55,006 nt of DNA from Acidobacteriota bacterium. GTDB lineage: Bacteria > Acidobacteriota > Terriglobia > Bryobacterales > Bryobacteraceae. The notes beneath the pieces were generated by a model that saw only the letters and a list, made by a program, of their open reading frames with translations, searched no databases and had not been told where the DNA came from. The DNA lies in NCBI GenBank assembly GCA_023380575.1, contig JAMCRM010000126.1:1-55006 (forward strand), written 5' to 3'. Each line of letters begins with the position of its first letter. Position 1 is the first letter of the stretch. A program made the position numbers and the translations under genes. Shown piece by piece: positions 33,432 to 41,781 of the stretch.

Positions 33432-33505
33432 GTTTCACCTCAAGGCCTATCCTGCGCCGGAACCCGGGCGCGGTTGTCACGAAAGTGTCTTGCGGCGGTG
33501 AAATC

Positions 33506-35512
33506 CTATGCCGTGAGCGCGCTGAACCCGGTAGGCCGCAGCACGTCTACCCGCACGCGCTCGGGCGCCTGCTGGCGCAACTCGATGCGCACCGTGGCTT
33601 CGCCGCCCGGAGCCAGCGGCGGCAGGGGCGCTTCCCGCTGCTCCATGGGAAGATGTCCCGCCATATAGGCGATCACCCGCACCCGGTAGCCACGCAGAGT
33701 GTACGCCGGCAGCGTTTTGCGCGCGCGCACCGTCACGAATACCCCGTCTTCGCGCCGCACGCGCACGCTCTCGATGGGGCTCGATTCGCGGCGCAGCGCT
33801 TCCCACGACGGCTTCTTCGCGCCATACACGTCCACCACGCCGTGAACCCGCTGTTGCAGCGGCGGCACACCTTTATCGCCCATGTGGGTGCGGTAGTCGT
33901 TATAGTCGAAGAAAATCGCGCCGCCGATCCAGGGGCGCCGGCGAAAGACGCTGGTATGGCGCTCCAGGATATCGATGCGGCGCGGGTCGCCGCCGGTGTG
34001 CCGCGGGTTGCACTCGCACATACCGTACTCGGAAATCACTACCATCTTGTCCGGGAATGCGGCGTGGATCGCGTCCAGAGTGCGCTCCAGGTCGGCCACG
34101 GTTCCTCTGTTCCAGGTTTCGTAATACTCGTTGCAGGAGATGAAGTCCATCATGCCGGAGGCATCGCGCTCCGGGGTTTTGTGGAGCGAGTGGGAGGCGT
34201 AGGTGCGCAGCCGGTTGGGGTCGATCTGCCGCGCTTCGTCGTACATCCGCCGGATAAACTCCTGGGAGGTCGGGTTCTGGCCGTTCACCTCGTTGCACAG
34301 GCCCCAGGCGAACACGCTGGGATGGTTGCGGTCGCGGTGGATCATCTCCCGCAACTGCTCCAGGCCGTTATCGACGATTTCCGCCACGGGCTTGCTGCCG
34401 AAGGTCTTGGGCCCCCAGGTGGGCACCTCCTCCTGGATGAGAATACCCTCACGGTCGCAGAAATCGAGCACGCGCCGGTCCTGCGGCCAATGCACGCGGG
34501 TAAAGACGGTGTTCAACTCCTTCATGTCGCGGTGGTCGTGTTCGATCCAGGAAGCCGGCTCCGCCATGCCGTAATCGGGATGGCTGCCCGCCATGCGCTC
34601 GGCGCCCATGAGCCAGACGCGCTCGCCATTCAGATAGAGGCCGCCCGACCGCACCTGCACGCTGCGCACGCCGAATACGGTCGTAAACTCGTGCCCGTTC
34701 ACGGACGCGGTGAGGCGGTAGAGATTAGGATGGTCGAAGTGCCAGAGCCGGGGGGCTTGCAGGGTTGCCGGCATGGCGATCACGCTCGACGCGCCCGGCG
34801 GGACGGTAGCGGCCACGGCACGCCGCTGCCGCGACACGACGGCGTCTGTGTCGTCCTCGGCCGCCTCCCAGGTGGGCTGCACGGAGGCGGGCCCGCGGCT
34901 GCTGTTGTGCACCACCACGCGGACATCCAGGCGCGCGTTGCCGGTGGCAAGGTCGGGCACGGCGTCCACATCCACCCGCTCGATGTACACCGGCGGCGTC
35001 ACCAGCAGCGACACGGGGCGGATGATGCCGCCGTCCTGGGTCCAATCATAGGAACTGCCGCGCGGCAGCATGAGGTCGTTGAAGCGGTTGTCGGCGCGCA
35101 CGGCCAGCACGTTGGGGCCGGGACGCAGAGCCGCGGTGATGTCGCATGTGAAAGCGGTGTAGCCCTTTCCCAGGTGGCTGCCCACCTTGCGGCCGTTCAC
35201 CCACACCGTAGCGGTGTGGTACACCGCTTCGAATTCCACACGCACGGTCTTGCCGTTCCACGCGGGCGGCGCCTCAAAGACGCGCCGGTACCACGCCGCA
35301 CCCTGGTAACCGGCGGTCTCGGCGTCCACCTGCCAGGTATGGGGCACGGTCACCTGCTTCCAGCCCGGCATCTCGCGCAGATGCCAGCCCTCGAGTTCTC
35401 CGCGGTCCTGCGGGTCGGGGCGGAACTGCCAGACGCCGTCGAGCGAGCCGGGCCGCTCCACGGCAAGCGCCAGGGCGGCGGCAAGGAATTCTCTGCGGGA
35501 TGGTGCGATCAC
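33506..35512 (-). CDS. GH2-family glycoside hydrolase (beta-galactosidase/beta-glucuronidase-like)
   Basis: About 668 residues from GTG 35512; the frame extends to 35548, but that would overlap the divergent nitrilase gene. N-terminal Tat-like signal (SRREFLAAALALA). Then sugar-binding domain (GVWQFRPDP, WYRRVFEAP, VWVNGRKVGSHLGKGYTAF), immunoglobulin-like domain, TIM barrel with acid/base Glu in GLCNEVNG (near residue 407) and nucleophile Glu in ISEYGM (near 493). HRDRNHPSVFAWG is the GH2 signature. The sugar preference is not readable; a glucuronidase or galactosidase would fit the region. Divergent from the nitrilase with only about 22 bp between starts. Confidence 0.9.
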   Translation of the reverse strand: MIAPSRREFLAAALALAVERPGSLDGVWQFRPDPQDRGELEGWHLREMPGWKQVTVPHTWQVDAETAGYQGAAWYRRVFEAPPAWNGKTVRVEFEAVYHTATVWVNGRKVGSHLGKGYTAFTCDITAALRPGPNVLAVRADNRFNDLMLPRGSSYDWTQDGGIIRPVSLLVTPPVYIERVDVDAVPDLATGNARLDVRVVVHNSSRGPASVQPTWEAAEDDTDAVVSRQRRAVAATVPPGASSVIAMPATLQAPRLWHFDHPNLYRLTASVNGHEFTTVFGVRSVQVRSGGLYLNGERVWLMGAERMAGSHPDYGMAEPASWIEHDHRDMKELNTVFTRVHWPQDRRVLDFCDREGILIQEEVPTWGPKTFGSKPVAEIVDNGLEQLREMIHRDRNHPSVFAWGLCNEVNGQNPTSQEFIRRMYDEARQIDPNRLRTYASHSLHKTPERDASGMMDFISCNEYYETWNRGTVADLERTLDAIHAAFPDKMVVISEYGMCECNPRHTGGDPRRIDILERHTSVFRRRPWIGGAIFFDYNDYRTHMGDKGVPPLQQRVHGVVDVYGAKKPSWEALRRESSPIESVRVRREDGVFVTVRARKTLPAYTLRGYRVRVIAYMAGHLPMEQREAPLPPLAPGGEATVRIELRQQAPERVRVDVLRPTGFSALTA

Positions 35513-35515
35513 ATT

Positions 35516-35532
35516 TACAATACTGAAGAACC
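35516..35532 (+). promoter_or_regulatory. -10 box and short leader of the nitrilase gene
   Basis: TACAAT (35516-35521) is 13 bases before the ATG at 35535. The following ACTGAAGAACC (35522-35532) is identical to bases 53539-53549 just before the UroD-like gene. No Shine-Dalgarno is present. Confidence 0.4.
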
Positions 35533-35534
35533 TT

Positions 35535-36509
35535 ATGCGGGAAATCAAGATCGGGGCGGCGCAATTCGAAGTGCGCGACGCCGATAAAGACTATAACCTG
35601 GCCACCATTGAGCGGCTGGCGGCCCAGGCCGCTGCGCAGGGCGCCGAACTGGTGAGTTTCAACGAGTGCTCGATTCCGGGCTACACATTCCTGGAAACGC
35701 TTTCGCGCACGGAACTGGAGGCGCTCGCGGAGTGCGTACCCGGCGGGCCTTCCACGGAACGCCTGAACGCCATGGCGCGGAAACTGGGGGTGGCGCTCGC
35801 CGCCGGGCTGGTGGAGCGCGAGGGCGATCGCCTGTATAACTGCTACGTCGTAGTGGACGGCAACGGCTTGGTCGCCCGGCACCGAAAGCTGCATGCGTTC
35901 ATCAGCGAGCACCTGAGCTGCGGCGGCGGCTACACGGTTTTCGACCTGCTCGGCTGCCGTTTCGGCATTCTTATCTGCTATGACAACAACCTTCCCGAGA
36001 ACGTCCGCATCACCGCCATGATGGGGGCCGAGATCGTGCTGATGCCGCACGTCACCGGATGCCTGCCCTCGCCGATGCCCGGCCGCGGCACGGTGGACCC
36101 GCAAATCTGGCACAACCGCCACCTCGACCCGGTACGATGCCGCCAGGAGTTCGACGGCCCCAAGGGCCGGGGCTGGATCATGCGCTGGCTCCCGGCGCGC
36201 TGCTGGGAGAACGGAGTATTCGGGATCTACAGCAACCCCATCGGGGTGGAGGGCGGCACCATCAAACCGGGCGGAGCCATGGTGATCGATCCGTTTGGCG
36301 AAGTGATGGAAGAATGCCGCGCGCTGGGCGAAGGCGTGGTGGTGGCAACGCTGGATCCCCGGAAACTGCAACTGGCCTCCGGCGGCTCGTATATTCGCGC
36401 GCGCCGGCCCGAACTGTACGGCAAGCTGGTGGAAGAAAACCCCCATCTCGGCCCCGACCGCCGGCCCGACGTATGGTGGAAGAAGCAGCGCGCGAAACCG
36501 GCAAAATGA
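35535..36509 (+). CDS. carbon-nitrogen hydrolase (nitrilase superfamily)
   Basis: 324 residues, no signal peptide, cytoplasmic. The catalytic triad is visible: Glu44 (FNECSIPGYTF), Lys118 (ARHRKLHAF) and Cys148 (GILICYDNNLPE). Members hydrolyse N-carbamoyl compounds, omega-amides or nitriles; the substrate here is open. The neighbours do not define a nitrogen pathway. Its 3' 248 bases are also an open frame on the other strand, forming the end of the convergent PHP protein. Confidence 0.9.
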   Translation: MREIKIGAAQFEVRDADKDYNLATIERLAAQAAAQGAELVSFNECSIPGYTFLETLSRTELEALAECVPGGPSTERLNAMARKLGVALAAGLVEREGDRLYNCYVVVDGNGLVARHRKLHAFISEHLSCGGGYTVFDLLGCRFGILICYDNNLPENVRITAMMGAEIVLMPHVTGCLPSPMPGRGTVDPQIWHNRHLDPVRCRQEFDGPKGRGWIMRWLPARCWENGVFGIYSNPIGVEGGTIKPGGAMVIDPFGEVMEECRALGEGVVVATLDPRKLQLASGGSYIRARRPELYGKLVEENPHLGPDRRPDVWWKKQRAKPAK

Positions 36510-38538
36510 CGGTGTTGCTCCAGCGGCCCTCGATTTCCAGCACCACGGCCAATTCACCGGAGGGAGTATCCGGCGGCACCGTGAACGAGACCCGGTATAA
36601 GCCAAACTCGCCGGCCGCGGCCCCGGCATAGCTCACCGCAGCCGGTTGCCCTCCCACCGTGACGGATAATGCCGCTGCCAGCTTCTCGTCCGAACCCGGC
36701 ATGCCCGTTTGGAGAGGCGGATCCGTGGGCCCCAATCCCGTGGCGTACGCCGACAGGACCTCTCCGGGCGCCGCGGGTTTCTCCGGGGACACCACGGTGG
36801 AATCCGCACGGGAAAATTTCCCGAGGGCGCCGGCGGCCGAGTCCGGCATCAGACTGGGACCGTAGATATCGGGCGTGATGTGAAACGGGGGCGAGTTGCC
36901 AGATGGCGTCTCGACCACTAACGTGGCGGGTCCGGCGCACAATTCGAACGGGATCTGGGCCGAGATCCGTGTGGGCGAAACAAAGGCCAGTGGAAGCGGA
37001 TACTCGGCGCCCGAGCTATCGCGGATCTTCACGGTCGTCGCTGCCAGGGTATTGGGAAGGGGAACTTCGGCGGGCTGCAAATCGGCCTCGGCCAGGTTGG
37101 ACCCGAAAATCGAGATCAGTCCCCCAATGCCGAGAGACCCGCCGGAGAAGGCGCTATTCACGACTCGCGAGATGGCTGGCATGCCCGCCTCCATGACCCA
37201 GATCGGGCTGGTGTAGCCGGCCGAGGAAACCCCGCTGTGGGCGGCCGTAACATGATAGCAGCGGCCGGACGATGCGGTTATCGCCGGAGACCAATTGAAA
37301 ACGCCCGGAGCGGTTCCCGCCTCGCCGTCGAAGGCGGTAGTGGCCGCCACCGCAGTGCCGTCTTCGAACAGGGTCAGGGTGAGTGTACCGGAAGGATTCG
37401 GCTCGTAGGCCGTGATCTCGAATTGCAGGGTGGGGGTGTGCGGGATCACCGATCCCATCCAGTACCCGTTGGCGCGCATGGCGATCGCGAATTTCCGGCC
37501 GTCGGTGGTGAACGTGCGCCTGGCCCTCAGGGCGGCCAGGATGTCCTCTCTGGTCAGGCTTGGGGCCACAACGCCCATGTACCGGCTTCTGCCCCAGTTC
37601 GGACTGTGGGTATCGGAGTTGTGCGACGAAGCCACGTGCCATCCGTTGGTAAGGCTCAGCAGGTATAACGACGCGGGACTGGTGGGCAGTTCCCGCAGGT
37701 ACATGTGATCACCCGCGGCCGCCTCATACGCGAAATCGTTGAAATGCCACTTTGACGAGTTGCTCTTTCTGGGATGATTGAACTGGCCGACAGCCGCAGG
37801 CTGGCCGCCTATCCAGCGGTAGAAATCCGCCAGCGTGCGATAATTCGGATCCTGCGCCGAGACGTACGTCTCCGTGCCGAACACGTTGATATGGCCGTTG
37901 GCATTGGTGTACTCGAAACCAGGCAGACCCACGAATATGCCGGGGGCTGTCGCGGCATCAGCTTGAGCCGAAATGTCCCTCCACTCGGCGGCGGTGAGTT
38001 GCTGGGAATGATCGGTGAGCGCGAAGAAATCGAGACCGTTCGCGCGGGCGGCGGCGAATGCGTCGGCGGGCCGCCCCTTGCCATCGGAGTACCCGGAGTG
38101 GCTATGAAGATCGCCGAAATAGATGTTCATGCCGGAGCCGTCGATTGCGGGCGTGCCGGCAGTCCTGAAATTCCACGTCACATCGCGTGTTAAGGGCTCT
38201 CCCGAAACGTCGCGGATTCCGGCGCTCACCGTCGCCGTATAGGTGCACTCGGGCTGAAGCGACGTTTCCGGAGAAAAGACGGCCATCTTGCTCGCGAACA
38301 GGTAGTGCACGGTTCCCGTCACCGGCGCGGAGTCCAGCGTGAGATAGAACGTGCCTGCATGAATGGTCGCGGGGTCCATGTCCAAACTGAAAGTGGCCGA
38401 GACCAGGGTGTGAACCGGCGCCGCGTTCATGCCGGGTGAAGGGTTCCTGAAGGTGACAGCCGGCGGGCTGGCTGCGGCTTCGGCGAGGCCGATTGCCAAC
38501 AGCAGCGTGGCTGAAAGGGCGTACCTGCGCGTCTTCAT
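36262..38538 (-). CDS. secreted PHP-domain (CehA/McbA-like) protein with Solibacter-type C-terminal domain
   Basis: About 758 residues from ATG 38538. Order: signal peptide (1-22), bacterial Ig-like domain (to about 125; FRNPSPGMNAAPV, WNFRTAG), PHP metallohydrolase domain (about 130-390: YFGDLHSHSGYSDGKG, ALTDHSQQ, NHPRKSNSS, ASSHNSDTHS give the metal ligands), a beta domain, then the acidobacterial TIGR03437-type domain (about 450-680; VVNSAFSGGSLGIGGLISIF, ATGLGPTDPPLQTG). That domain normally ends near NTVILPV. Here the frame runs on for about 80 residues antisense to the nitrilase gene, so the natural stop seems to have been lost. Confidence 0.85.
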   Translation of the reverse strand: MKTRRYALSATLLLAIGLAEAAASPPAVTFRNPSPGMNAAPVHTLVSATFSLDMDPATIHAGTFYLTLDSAPVTGTVHYLFASKMAVFSPETSLQPECTYTATVSAGIRDVSGEPLTRDVTWNFRTAGTPAIDGSGMNIYFGDLHSHSGYSDGKGRPADAFAAARANGLDFFALTDHSQQLTAAEWRDISAQADAATAPGIFVGLPGFEYTNANGHINVFGTETYVSAQDPNYRTLADFYRWIGGQPAAVGQFNHPRKSNSSKWHFNDFAYEAAAGDHMYLRELPTSPASLYLLSLTNGWHVASSHNSDTHSPNWGRSRYMGVVAPSLTREDILAALRARRTFTTDGRKFAIAMRANGYWMGSVIPHTPTLQFEITAYEPNPSGTLTLTLFEDGTAVAATTAFDGEAGTAPGVFNWSPAITASSGRCYHVTAAHSGVSSAGYTSPIWVMEAGMPAISRVVNSAFSGGSLGIGGLISIFGSNLAEADLQPAEVPLPNTLAATTVKIRDSSGAEYPLPLAFVSPTRISAQIPFELCAGPATLVVETPSGNSPPFHITPDIYGPSLMPDSAAGALGKFSRADSTVVSPEKPAAPGEVLSAYATGLGPTDPPLQTGMPGSDEKLAAALSVTVGGQPAAVSYAGAAAGEFGLYRVSFTVPPDTPSGELAVVLEIEGRWSNTVILPVSRAASSTIRRAGGRGRDGGFLPPACRTVRAGAREYTSRRRPVAVSGDPALPPPRLRPARGILPSLRQTDRSPWLRPV

Positions 38539-38556
38539 CGCTTGCTCATGGCACAC

Positions 38557-41500
38557 CTAGAATTTGAACTTGACCGCGGCCTGCAGGATCCGGCCATTCC
38601 CCGCGCTGCTGATGATGCCGAAACGCGGCGAGCCCCGTGTGGCGTTCGGCGCGTTGAAGGGCGGGGTGTTGGTGAGATTGAACGCCTCGAGCCGAATGGT
38701 AAAGGCCATCGCTTCGCGAACGGGAATGGATTTCGACAGCATGGCGTCGAAGTTCACCAGCCCGGGACCCCGCACGACGCCCCGTCCGGAGTTGCCGAAG
38801 GTGTAGGCGGCCGGCGCGACAAATGCGGCGGTATCGAAGAAGCGTTGCAGTGTGCGTTGATCCCGCGGCAGGTTGCCATCGCCGACCCGATTCGGGCGCT
38901 GGGCGCCTCCGTTCGATGCCGTAGTGTCGGGCGTGTTTCCGATGGTTATGGGCGCCCCGCCATGCAAGGTGGTAACACCGCCGATCCGCCAATGGCCGAA
39001 AATCCTGTTCATCGCCCCCGCGCCGCCCCATGGCAGCTCATATACATAGCTGCCTACAAGGCGGTGCTTCTGATCGCCCTGGGTTGCCGCCCGCTCGGCG
39101 CGCATATTGTACCGGTCCTGGATGCTGTCGCCGAAAGTCGCCGAGCAGTCGTCGATGTTCTTGGACCAGGTATACGCGACGGTGAAGTCCAGACCCGAAG
39201 AGAATCGTTGCTCGACCTTAGCCTGGAGCGAATGATATATGGAGGAACTGCCGAAATTGAGGAGCCCGACGTTGCTGTAGTTGGGCAGGAACGAGCGCTT
39301 CTGCGGGTTCTTGCCGCCGAACTTCTCGGGAGGCCCCAACAACTCCGCGGGCAGTTGATTGAACCGCGTGCGCCGGGTGAACAACCGCGTGCCCTTGGTG
39401 CCGACGTATCCCACTTCGAGAGCCAGATTCGACCTCAACTCCCGCTGCACGGTGAAATTCCAGCTCTGAATGTAAGTCATGCGGGCATTGGGATCGTAGT
39501 AGGAGACCTGGCTGCTGTTGCCGCACGTGGCGATGGATGCCTGACACTGCTCGAGCGTAAGCGGCCGGCCCATCCCCGGGAACTGGCTCAGCTTATAGCT
39601 CCAGTCGGTGGGCCGGGCGAGCGCCGGAAACTGGAAAGTGGCGCCCCAGGGGTAAGCCGCTTCGAGCCATACGGTTCCCGTGTTGCTGGCGGTCGGGGCG
39701 GTGATGAAATTGATGCCATAGCCGAGCCTCACCACGGATTTCCATTGCGGCAGGCTATAGGCGGCTCCGAAGCGCGGGCCCAGGCCCATGTAATCGTTCG
39801 GAAAATTCGTGCGGCGCTGCCCGTCCCGTCCGGCGAAGACAATATGCCCCACATCCAGATCGAGCCACGAGATCCGATCGTACTTCTCCCTCCAGCTAAA
39901 ACTGGGTTCATAGCGCAGCCCCATGTTGAGAGTGAGGCGGGGCGAGACCTTGAAGTCATCCTGCACGTAAAAGTCGTAAGTGGGGAAGCGCAGATACGAC
40001 ATGACTCCGGGAGAGATGGAGGCGCCGGAGCCGTATCCGAGAAGGAAACTCGCGAGACCCACACCGGAGGAACCGGTCAGCAGGCCCGTCTGGAGTTCGC
40101 CAAAGCCGAAGGTGCCCGAAGGGTTATCGGGCTGGAAATTGTTCATCTGCGCGCGGCGAAAATCGAAGCCGAACTTGAGATAGTGGCGTCCGCGGATCAA
40201 CGTGAAGTTGTCCACAAGCTGATAGTACATCGTCCGGCGTATCTGCATTCCGTTCTGGCGATTCCCGATCTCGGTCAAACCCGCGATTCCGAACCTGGGG
40301 AAAACCGTTGGCGGGACACCGGCGAGCCCCAACTTGCCGGCGAAATCGGCGCCCAGGGTCCCTGGTGTGATCTGTCTTCGATCGCGGCTCAGGCCGACGC
40401 GCAACTCGTTGACCATGCGCGGGCCAAGGGTGTGGATGTAACTGAATCCACCCAGTTGCTGCCAGTCGTCCGCCGGATATGTCCCCGGGTTGCCGTCGGT
40501 GGGATAGCGCCGCCCGGGTTCGGAGCGGCCGTTGTTGGCGGAATACCGCATCATCAGTTGAATCGCGCTGCTGATGTTGTAGTCGAGGCGGATGTCGCCC
40601 TGATCGTTCCGCGAGCGGGCGGGCTCGGTGGAGACAAAGTTGTTGATGTTTCCCGGCGCGGTCGGCGGCGGGTAGTATTGAAGAATTCGCACCGCCACGG
40701 GATCGAAGCGATTGGCAGGCACCCGATTGCCGGGAAACGGCGTTCGAGTCAGCTTGCCCGCGCTGTCGAGTGAGCTTGTCGCGGGGTCATAGATTCGTTT
40801 GAAGCCCGTAGAGAAATCGCCGGCGCGCATGGTTGCGGTCGGAACTGAGGAGGTCTGCACATTGCCCTGCCGCAACCGTGTCCCCTCCCAATCGACAAAG
40901 AAAAAGAGTTTGTCCCGGAGGATCGGGCCGCCCACGGTTCCCCCAAACTGGTTGCGCCGCAACATGGGGTCGGGCGCGCCGCGCGGCGCGAAGAAGTTGC
41001 GCGTGTTCAGGGCGTCGTTGCGCAGGAACTCAAACATCGACCCGCGAAAGCGGTTGGTTCCGGACTTGATGGCGGCGATAATGACTCCGCCGCTGGTGCG
41101 TCCGTACTCCGCTGAATAACTGGCGGTCAGCACCTTGAATTCCTGAAGCGCGTCCACCATGGGCGTGTAGATGGTGGCGCCACCCTTCGAGTTCTCGGCG
41201 ACGATACCATCGATAAGGATGTCGTTTCCGCCTCCCCTGCCGCCATTTACGCGCGCCGTGCTCCCCCCGCCATACACTCCGGGAATCAGTTCCACGAGTT
41301 CAAATGCGTCGCGGGAAACCAGGGGTATGTCGGTAACGCGGCGATTGTCGATCATGTGCCCGATCGAACCGGACTCGGTTTGCAGCGTGGGCGCGGAGGC
41401 CCTCACCTCGACGGTCTCCGAAGTGGAGCCAAGCACAAGCTGCACATCGATCCGGACCTGTTGATCGATTTCCAGGATGATGCCGTCCCGGACGGATCGC

Positions 41501-41757
41501 CTGAATCCCGGCGCTTCGACCGCCACCGAATATCGTCCGGGCTTCAGGTTGGGCACGAAGTAGTTTCCAAACTGGTCTGTATCGACGGCGGACTTGACAT
41601 TCGTTTCAGTATTCGTCACCGCCACATGCGCCGCGGGCGCTGCGGCGGCCGATGGGTCTGTCACGGTGCCGAGAATGGTTCCGCTGAAGCTCGTTTGCGC
41701 CTGGCATACGTATGGCGCAAGGCATGCCATGGCAACAATCAGTTGGCGGCTGTTCAT
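38557..41757 (-). CDS. Oar-like TonB-dependent outer membrane receptor
   Basis: About 1066 residues; ATG 41757 has AGGAGG upstream (an extra ATG sits at 41760). Signal peptide (ending CQAQ), regulatory-like beta domain (ILGTVTDPSAAAAPAAHVAV), plug (VSRDAFELVELIPGVYGGG, then NGGRGGGNDILIDGI) and barrel ending AAVKFKF with a C-terminal Phe as needed for outer-membrane assembly. It follows the GH67-like gene by about 20 bp on the same strand. Together with its paralog at 43974-47444 it likely moves an oligosaccharide across the outer membrane. Confidence 0.9.
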   Translation of the reverse strand: MNSRQLIVAMACLAPYVCQAQTSFSGTILGTVTDPSAAAAPAAHVAVTNTETNVKSAVDTDQFGNYFVPNLKPGRYSVAVEAPGFRRSVRDGIILEIDQQVRIDVQLVLGSTSETVEVRASAPTLQTESGSIGHMIDNRRVTDIPLVSRDAFELVELIPGVYGGGSTARVNGGRGGGNDILIDGIVAENSKGGATIYTPMVDALQEFKVLTASYSAEYGRTSGGVIIAAIKSGTNRFRGSMFEFLRNDALNTRNFFAPRGAPDPMLRRNQFGGTVGGPILRDKLFFFVDWEGTRLRQGNVQTSSVPTATMRAGDFSTGFKRIYDPATSSLDSAGKLTRTPFPGNRVPANRFDPVAVRILQYYPPPTAPGNINNFVSTEPARSRNDQGDIRLDYNISSAIQLMMRYSANNGRSEPGRRYPTDGNPGTYPADDWQQLGGFSYIHTLGPRMVNELRVGLSRDRRQITPGTLGADFAGKLGLAGVPPTVFPRFGIAGLTEIGNRQNGMQIRRTMYYQLVDNFTLIRGRHYLKFGFDFRRAQMNNFQPDNPSGTFGFGELQTGLLTGSSGVGLASFLLGYGSGASISPGVMSYLRFPTYDFYVQDDFKVSPRLTLNMGLRYEPSFSWREKYDRISWLDLDVGHIVFAGRDGQRRTNFPNDYMGLGPRFGAAYSLPQWKSVVRLGYGINFITAPTASNTGTVWLEAAYPWGATFQFPALARPTDWSYKLSQFPGMGRPLTLEQCQASIATCGNSSQVSYYDPNARMTYIQSWNFTVQRELRSNLALEVGYVGTKGTRLFTRRTRFNQLPAELLGPPEKFGGKNPQKRSFLPNYSNVGLLNFGSSSIYHSLQAKVEQRFSSGLDFTVAYTWSKNIDDCSATFGDSIQDRYNMRAERAATQGDQKHRLVGSYVYELPWGGAGAMNRIFGHWRIGGVTTLHGGAPITIGNTPDTTASNGGAQRPNRVGDGNLPRDQRTLQRFFDTAAFVAPAAYTFGNSGRGVVRGPGLVNFDAMLSKSIPVREAMAFTIRLEAFNLTNTPPFNAPNATRGSPRFGIISSAGNGRILQAAVKFKF

Positions 41758-41781
41758 CAACTCCTCCTCGCACGCCGGCGG

